This document shows positions 30,001-35,011 of a stretch of 35,011 bases of DNA, piece by piece (the first letter of the stretch is position 1; every line of letters starts with the position of its first letter). Made by a program: the position numbers and the translations under genes. The DNA lies in IMG/VR virus record IMGVR_UViG_3300025771_000081, positions 1-35,011 of that record. The stretch is one strand, 5' to 3'. The DNA is from a virus. A model generated the notes under the pieces. The model was not told the origin of the DNA. It was given only the letters and a program-made list of their open reading frames with translations, and did not search any database.

Positions 30001-32501
30001 TGAGATTTTACACAAACGTCCAGATGGTCGGGGATCACTTCTTGGTTCGCGGTTACGAAAATGGTCGCCATTTCGCAACTCGTGAGAAGTTTAACCCGAC
30101 TCTTTTTGTCCCTTCTCGAAAGAAAACTAAATATCATACTTTGAATGGTGAGTATGTTGAAGCAGTTCAACCCGGTTCTGTTCGTGATTGTCGTGAGTTC
30201 ATTAAAAAGTATGATGGTGTAGAAAACTTCAAGATTTATGGTAATACTCAGTACATCTATCAGTATATTTCTGAGATGTATCCTGAGGAAGAACTGAAGT
30301 TTGATATTAGTAAAGTTAAAGTTACCACTCTTGATATTGAGGTTGCATCTGAGAACGGATTCCCTGATGTAGAGTCTGCTGCCGAAGAAGTTCTCCTCAT
30401 CACCATTCAAGACTATTCCTCCAAACAGATTCGTACCTGGGGTATGGGTCCTTTTAAGAACCAACAGAAGAATGTAATCTATCGTTCGTTCAATAACGAG
30501 CGTGATCTATTGATGGACTTTATTAACTGGTGGATGGTTGAAGAAAATACACCAGAAGTTGTAACTGGTTGGAATATTGAATTGTATGACATTCCATATC
30601 TTGTTCGTCGCCTAGATCGTATTCTGGGTGAAAAACTGATGAAGCGTATGTCTCCATGGGGACTGGTGACCGAAGATGAGATTTATATTGCTGGTCGTAA
30701 ACATATCTCTTATGATGTTGGTGGTATTAGTCAACTTGATTATTTGAATCTTTATAAAAAATTTACTTATAAAGCGCAGGAATCATATCGCCTCGACTAT
30801 ATTTCAAGCGTGGAACTTGGGCAGCAAAAACTTGACCACTCTGAGTTTGATACCTTTAAAGATTTTTATACTAAAGGGTGGCAAAAGTTTGTAGAATATA
30901 ACATTATTGACGTAGAACTTGTTGATCGTTTGGAAGACAAGATGAAACTGATCGAACTTGCTTTGACTATGGCATACGATGCCAAAGCAAATTATAACGA
31001 TGTGTTTTCACAAGTTCGTATGTGGGATACGATCATTTATAACTATTTAAAGAGGAGAAATATTGTCATTCCTCCTAAAGAACGTTCCGATAAGGATTCT
31101 AAGTATGCAGGAGCTTACGTCAAGGAACCGATTCCTGGAAAGTATGATTGGGTTGTGTCTTTTGACCTTAATAGTCTGTACCCTCACCTTATTATGCAGT
31201 ACAACATTTCCCCAGAGACGCTCTTGGACGAGAGACACCCAATGGTTACAGTTGATAAGATACTTGAAGAGCAAATAACCTTTGAGATGTATAAGGACTA
31301 TGCAGTGTGTGCCAATGGTGCCATGTATCGTAAAGATGTGCGTGGGTTTCTTCCAGAATTGATGGAGAAGATCTATAAAGATCGAACTATCTACAAAAAG
31401 AAAATGCTTGCTGCCAAACAGGAGTATGAGAAGACAAAGACAAAAGAGTTGGAAAAGGAGATTGCTAGATGCAACAACATCCAAATGGCAAGGAAGATTC
31501 AACTTAATTCTGCTTATGGTGCTATCGGTAACCAGTATTTCCGTTATTATAAACTAGCAAACGCAGAAGCAATTACACTTTCCGGACAAGTTTCTATCCG
31601 ATGGATTGAGAATAAAGTTAATGGATATCTAAATAAACTTCTACAAACAGAAGAAGTCGATTATGTTATTGCATCTGACACCGATTCAATCTATCTTAAT
31701 ATGGGACCTCTTGTTACTAAATTTTTTAGTAATCAGTCTGATGATAAAACAAAGATTGTTGGAATACTTGATAAGATCTGTCAAGAGAAACTGGAACCAT
31801 TCATCGAATCTTGTTATCAGGAACTTGCGAATTATGTTTCGGCGTATGAGCAAAAGATGCAAATGAAGCGAGAGAATATCGCTGAGCGTGGTATCTGGAC
31901 TGCGAAGAAGCGATATATTCTCAACGTATGGAACAGTGAGGGTGTTCAGTACAATGAACCCAAACTGAAGATGATGGGTATTGAGGCAGTCAAGTCTTCT
32001 ACACCTGCCCCCTGCCGTCAGATGATTAAAGACGGTCTCAAACTAATGATGAATGGGACTGAAGATGATGTTATCAACTTCATCGAAGAATGTAGAGTGA
32101 AGTTCAGAAGTCTTCCTCCAGAGGAAATTGCTTTCCCAAGAACTGCTTCAGATATTCGTAAGTATCACTCTTCATCAGACATCTATACTAAGGGTACTCC
32201 TATTCATTGTCGTGGAGCACTTCTATTTAATCACTACGTGAAGCAGAAAAAACTTACTAATAAATATTCACTTATCAATAATGGGGAAAAAATTAAGTTC
32301 CTCTATTTGAAAAAACCAAATATCATTCAGGAGAACATTATCTCCTTTATTCAGGACTTCCCACGGGAACTTGGTCTTGACAAATACATCGACTATGACC
32401 TACAATTTGAAAAGAGTTTTGTAGAACCCCTTAAGTCTATTCTTGATGCTATCGGGTGGAATGTCGAAAAAACTGTAAACCTAGAATCGTTTTTCTTTTA
32501 A
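30000..32501 (+). CDS. 43: Family B DNA polymerase gp43
   Basis: 833 residues (T4: 898). Replicative polymerase with proofreading. Exonuclease motifs: Exo I TLDIEVAS (Asp112, Glu114), Exo II VTGWNIELYDIPYL, Exo III YNIIDVELVD. Polymerase motifs: A FDLNSLYPHLIM (Asp389), B KIQLNSAYGAIGN, C ASDTDSIYL (Asp560, Asp562). The C-terminal residues NLESFFF resemble the clamp-binding tail of T4-like polymerases. Uninterrupted, without intein or intron. It starts on the last base of the preceding stop, and its own stop overlaps the next mini-gene. Confidence 0.98.
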   Translation: MRFYTNVQMVGDHFLVRGYENGRHFATREKFNPTLFVPSRKKTKYHTLNGEYVEAVQPGSVRDCREFIKKYDGVENFKIYGNTQYIYQYISEMYPEEELKFDISKVKVTTLDIEVASENGFPDVESAAEEVLLITIQDYSSKQIRTWGMGPFKNQQKNVIYRSFNNERDLLMDFINWWMVEENTPEVVTGWNIELYDIPYLVRRLDRILGEKLMKRMSPWGLVTEDEIYIAGRKHISYDVGGISQLDYLNLYKKFTYKAQESYRLDYISSVELGQQKLDHSEFDTFKDFYTKGWQKFVEYNIIDVELVDRLEDKMKLIELALTMAYDAKANYNDVFSQVRMWDTIIYNYLKRRNIVIPPKERSDKDSKYAGAYVKEPIPGKYDWVVSFDLNSLYPHLIMQYNISPETLLDERHPMVTVDKILEEQITFEMYKDYAVCANGAMYRKDVRGFLPELMEKIYKDRTIYKKKMLAAKQEYEKTKTKELEKEIARCNNIQMARKIQLNSAYGAIGNQYFRYYKLANAEAITLSGQVSIRWIENKVNGYLNKLLQTEEVDYVIASDTDSIYLNMGPLVTKFFSNQSDDKTKIVGILDKICQEKLEPFIESCYQELANYVSAYEQKMQMKRENIAERGIWTAKKRYILNVWNSEGVQYNEPKLKMMGIEAVKSSTPAPCRQMIKDGLKLMMNGTEDDVINFIEECRVKFRSLPPEEIAFPRTASDIRKYHSSSDIYTKGTPIHCRGALLFNHYVKQKKLTNKYSLINNGEKIKFLYLKKPNIIQENIISFIQDFPRELGLDKYIDYDLQFEKSFVEPLKSILDAIGWNVEKTVNLESFFF

Positions 32502-32671
32502 TGGATCTTCCTATTAATGATAAAGATCTTGCGACTATTGTGAGCGCACTGCATCTTGGCGGTGACACCGCTTTATATCAAAAACTTAAACTGGTAAAAG
32601 AGATTCGTCAGGAAAATCCTGGCGGACCCTACAAAAAAATTCTTCGTGAGCAATATGGTATTGCAGCATAA
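32501..32671 (+). CDS. Mini-gene 1 after gp43 (tandem paralogue)
   Basis: 56 residues from the ATG at 32501, overlapping the gp43 stop by one base. MDLPINDKDLATIVSALHLGG, then ALYQKLKLVKEIRQENPGGP: two helices with a Gly-rich turn. The N-terminal half matches the product of the next gene (LPI, KDL, TI, AL, LY, KL in the same order). Unknown function; likely a small helical hairpin binding a protein partner. Confidence 0.75.
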   Translation: MDLPINDKDLATIVSALHLGGDTALYQKLKLVKEIRQENPGGPYKKILREQYGIAA

Positions 32672-32805
32672 TGTCAATAGAATTACCAATTACAAAAAAA
32701 GACTTAGATACTATTATTGAAGCATTAAAAGGTCCTCATCCTGATCTTTATGCTAAGCTTTGGTGTTATAAAATTAACTACATGAATAAGGAGAAAAATG
32801 ATTAA
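32671..32805 (+). CDS. Mini-gene 2 after gp43 (tandem paralogue)
   Basis: 44 residues, starting on the last base of mini-gene 1 (TAATG). MSIELPITKKDLDTIIEALK, then GPHPDLYAKLWCYKINYM. It shares the LPIxxKDLxTIxxAL...LYxKLxxxK pattern with mini-gene 1, so the two arose by duplication. More AT-rich than mini-gene 1 and lacks its C-terminal extension. Its end overlaps mini-gene 3 by 8 bases. Confidence 0.7.
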   Translation: MSIELPITKKDLDTIIEALKGPHPDLYAKLWCYKINYMNKEKND

Positions 32806-32917
32806 ACTAAAATATCAACTTAAAGAGCATCCAAATACAATACTTTTTAAGTTCTTTAAAACTGAAGAGCAGGTAGAGATTTTTAAATCTCAAAATTCAC
32901 ATTATATTTTTAGGTGA
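32798..32917 (+). CDS. Mini-gene 3 upstream of uvsX
   Basis: 39 residues: MIKLKYQLKEHPNTILFKFF, then KTEEQVEIFKSQNSHYIFR. A strong ribosome site (AAGGAG, 32788-32793) lies 4 bases before the ATG, which supports real translation. Predicted strand-strand-helix. It ends 3 bases before uvsX, and its last codons carry the AGGTGA that probably serves uvsX. Unknown function. Confidence 0.65.
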   Translation: MIKLKYQLKEHPNTILFKFFKTEEQVEIFKSQNSHYIFR

Positions 32918-32920
32918 TTT

Positions 32921-33925
32921 ATGGACTTTCTTAAAGATATTGTAAAAGAGATTGGTGATGACTACACCAAACTAGCATCAGACATTGACGAGACTGAAAC
33001 TTATGTGGACACAGGTTCGTACATTTTTAACGCACTGGTTTCAGGTAGCATATTTGGTGGTGTATCTGGGAATAAGATTACTGCTATTGCTGGAGAATCT
33101 TCTACTGGAAAGACTTTCTTCAGTCTCGCCGTTGTTAAGAATTTTCTTGATACCAATCCCGATGGTTATTGTCTCTATTTTGATACTGAGGCTGCTATCA
33201 CCAAATCTCTTTTAGAATCGCGTGGAATTGATACTTCTCGTTTGGTTGTTGTGAATGTCGTAACCATTGAGGAGTTTCGTAGTAAGGCACTCAAGGCAGT
33301 GGATATCTACTTAAAAAAACCTGTAGATGAACGCAAACCTTGTATGTTTGTGTTAGACTCTCTGGGTATGCTCTCAACTGAGAAAGAGATTACTGATGCA
33401 CTGAACGACAAACAAGTTCGTGACATGACCAAATCTCAATTGGTCAAAGGTGCGTTCCGTATGCTTACTCTCAAGTTGGGTCAGGCAAACATTCCAATGA
33501 TCGTTACTAACCACACCTATGACGTTATCGGTGCTTATGTTCCTACTAAGGAGATGGGAGGTGGTAGTGGTCTTAAGTATGCCGCTTCTACTATCATTTA
33601 TCTCTCAAAGAAAAAGGAGAAAGATGGAACAGAAGTCATTGGAAACATTATCAAAGCAAAGACTGCTAAATCACGTTTAAGCAAAGAGAATAAAGATGTG
33701 GAAGTTCGCCTTTATTATGATGAGCGTGGTCTTGATCGATATTATGGTCTTCTTGAACTCGGTGAGATTGGTGGACTTTGGAAGAATGTAGCAGGACGTT
33801 ACGAAATGAATGGTAAAAAAGTATATGCTAAGCAAATTCTTAAAGAACCGGAACAATATTTTACTGAAGAAGTAATGAATCAATTGAATGAAATTGCAAA
33901 AGAAGAATTTAGTTACGGTAAGTGA
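32921..33925 (+). CDS. uvsX: RecA-like recombinase UvsX
   Basis: 334 residues (T4: 391; cyanophage versions are shorter). Forms filaments on single-stranded DNA and performs strand exchange with UvsY. Walker A GESSTGKT (58-65), Walker B CMFVLDSLGML (Asp146), and L2-loop-like segment YVPTKEMGGGSGLKYA. C-terminal extension with WKNVAGRYEMNG. Ribosome bases AGGTGA overlap the previous stop. Confidence 0.96.
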   Translation: MDFLKDIVKEIGDDYTKLASDIDETETYVDTGSYIFNALVSGSIFGGVSGNKITAIAGESSTGKTFFSLAVVKNFLDTNPDGYCLYFDTEAAITKSLLESRGIDTSRLVVVNVVTIEEFRSKALKAVDIYLKKPVDERKPCMFVLDSLGMLSTEKEITDALNDKQVRDMTKSQLVKGAFRMLTLKLGQANIPMIVTNHTYDVIGAYVPTKEMGGGSGLKYAASTIIYLSKKKEKDGTEVIGNIIKAKTAKSRLSKENKDVEVRLYYDERGLDRYYGLLELGEIGGLWKNVAGRYEMNGKKVYAKQILKEPEQYFTEEVMNQLNEIAKEEFSYGK

Positions 33926-33927
33926 TT

Positions 33928-34827
33928 ATGAGTGGGAGAGTAATTGATTGTTTTCCATATTTTAATGAGAAAGAATTATTAGAACTAAGAATTAAACTTT
34001 TGTATGATTACGTCGATAAATTTATAATTACCGATGCCAATTATACACATAGTGGAAATCCAAAACCATTTACGTGTAAAGCGGAATTAGAAAATCTAGG
34101 ATTGGTTGGAGATAAAATTCAAGTTATTGAATTGGATTTATCTGATGATAAAATTTCAAATCCAGATGATTATGATAAGTTCTGGGGTGGGAATGAGATA
34201 ACATTGGGAAGTAGAGAACGGTTGCAAAGGGATGGTATATTAACTATCTTGGACGAGTTTGATCAGGATGATGTTTTTATAGTTTCTGACTGTGATGAAA
34301 TTATAAATCCTCATACAATACAATTTCTATCTAATATCTTGAGATATCAGTATGATAATGTTTTGAAAATTCCACTGGTTCTTTTGGAAGGAAGGGCAGA
34401 TTTAAGATCTTATCGAACAGAAGATAATACTGAAAAACCATGGGATAGATCCATGTACATGTGTTTAAAACATCACTTAGAAAAATGCTTTCCAACACAA
34501 ATCAGATCAGAATATTATCTCCCATTTAGTGTGACATATGCTTATGAGAATGGGAATAGACTTATTGATCTTGGTTGGCACTTTACCTGGATGGGTGATA
34601 CAATTAGACGAATTACAAAAGCAGAATCATTTTGCCATTTTTCGGATCATTTGATAGAATATATGAAAACTTATGTTCCAAATGAAAATGAACTTAGTCC
34701 AGAATCAATTTATTTTAACCATACTGATTATATCTTAAAAAAATATCCAATCGAAAATTTACCAAGTTTAATTTTTGATTTGCCAAATGTAAAAAATTTT
34801 TTATTACCAAATAATGGAACGAATTGA
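33928..34827 (+). CDS. Glycosyltransferase family 17-like protein
   Basis: 299 residues from the ATG at 33928, preferred to a GTG 6 bases upstream that overlaps uvsX. VIDCFPYFNEKELLELRIKL followed by DKFIITDANYTHSGNPKPF is typical of family 17 (beta-1,4-N-acetylglucosaminyltransferase-like) proteins. An acidic donor-site motif VSDCDEIINP and LGWHFTWMGD follow. Acceptor unknown: capsid, DNA or host surface glycan. Very AT-rich. It lies between uvsX and gp41, where T4 has gene 40, and overlaps gp41 by 14 bases. Confidence 0.85.
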   Translation: MSGRVIDCFPYFNEKELLELRIKLLYDYVDKFIITDANYTHSGNPKPFTCKAELENLGLVGDKIQVIELDLSDDKISNPDDYDKFWGGNEITLGSRERLQRDGILTILDEFDQDDVFIVSDCDEIINPHTIQFLSNILRYQYDNVLKIPLVLLEGRADLRSYRTEDNTEKPWDRSMYMCLKHHLEKCFPTQIRSEYYLPFSVTYAYENGNRLIDLGWHFTWMGDTIRRITKAESFCHFSDHLIEYMKTYVPNENELSPESIYFNHTDYILKKYPIENLPSLIFDLPNVKNFLLPNNGTN

Positions 34828-35011
34828 GACTACTATTCTTAGGAACCTTGTTTTTAATGAAAATTATTCAAGAAAAGTTATTCCTTTTATTCAACCAAAC
34901 TATTTCGATCAGAGGACCGAAAAAGTAATCTTTCAGGAAGTGGTTAATTTCATTGTTAAGTATGGATCTTCTATTACTATTGAAGCACTCAATATTGAAG
35001 TGGAGAATCGG
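34814..35011 (+). CDS. 41: Replicative helicase gp41, N-terminal part (cut by window end)
   Basis: 66 codons visible, open to the window edge. MERIETTILRNLVFNENYSR, then KVIPFIQPNYFDQRTEKVIF and SSITIEALNIEV, fits the N-terminal domain of T4 gp41 (DnaB-type hexameric helicase), including the FxQPxYF pattern and the spacing of the following helices. The ATPase motifs lie beyond the window. Position after uvsX (as in T4, uvsX-40-41) supports the call. Confidence 0.88.
   Translation, partial: MERIETTILRNLVFNENYSRKVIPFIQPNYFDQRTEKVIFQEVVNFIVKYGSSITIEALNIEVENR

Noticed and set aside
1-35011. tRNA genes, introns, inteins, insertion sequences or attachment sites
   Set aside because: I saw no cloverleaf-like sequence, no interruption of core genes such as gp43, and no transposase or integrase. 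The packed + strand gene order leaves little room for them.

Overview
The window is a stretch of a T4-like myovirus genome, most probably a marine cyanophage (a Synechococcus or Prochlorococcus myovirus). Gene order and protein motifs match the T4 core in the cyanophage arrangement: terminase gp17 - gp18 - gp19 - gp20 - gp67 - gp21 - gp22 - gp23 - gp3 - uvsY - uvsW - gp55 - gp47 - gp46 - cobT/cobS-like genes - gp45 - gp44 - gp62 - regA - hsp20 - gp43 - uvsX - gp41. The CobS-like gene, a DUF3110-like gene between gp47 and gp46, and an Hsp20 gene point to a cyanobacterial host. No photosynthesis gene lies in this window, so the host call is an inference. All genes are on the + strand, the DNA is AT-rich, and most neighbouring genes touch or overlap by 1-17 bases.

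Layout. (1) 1-10389 is the head and tail module: DNA packaging motor (cut by the window start), sheath, tube, portal, prohead core, protease, scaffold, major capsid protein and a tail completion protein. T4-type late promoter boxes (NATAAATA, 21-37 bases before a start codon) precede gp18, gp20, gp67, gp22 and gp3. A strong terminator follows gp23. (2) 10395-16543 holds recombination genes (UvsY, UvsW, gp47/gp46 nuclease) and the late sigma factor gp55, which reads the late boxes. uvsW has its own late box and a hairpin over its ribosome site. (3) 16559-22219 alternates late and early units. Three likely late genes (a glycine/arginine-rich protein, a repeat protein and a lysine-rich protein) each carry a late box. 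They surround a metallopeptidase-VWA protein (CobT-like) and a CobS-like AAA+ ATPase. Each of those two ATPase-system genes is preceded by the same element-terminator-promoter cassette. (4) 22258-28201 is the clamp, clamp loader and RegA operon, started by a near-consensus sigma-70 promoter at the end of cobS. It carries inserted accessory genes: a DUF3310-like protein, a small zincin, a membrane peptide, and an AT-rich gene pair between the two clamp-loader subunits whose second member looks like the DruA-type DUF4338 family. (5) 28266-35011 holds a hypothetical gene, Hsp20, two small beta-barrel-like proteins, DNA polymerase gp43, three mini-genes, UvsX, a family-17-like glycosyltransferase and the start of the gp41 helicase.

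How it works together: early sigma-70-like promoters, several with their -35 box inside the preceding terminator hairpin, drive replication and recombination genes. gp55 with the clamp gp45 then directs host RNA polymerase to the late boxes for capsid and tail genes. The least explained parts are the HEVGH/VWA plus AAA+ pair, the DruA-like pair in the clamp-loader operon, a three-member family of small Sm/SH3-like proteins, and the fused terminator-promoters.
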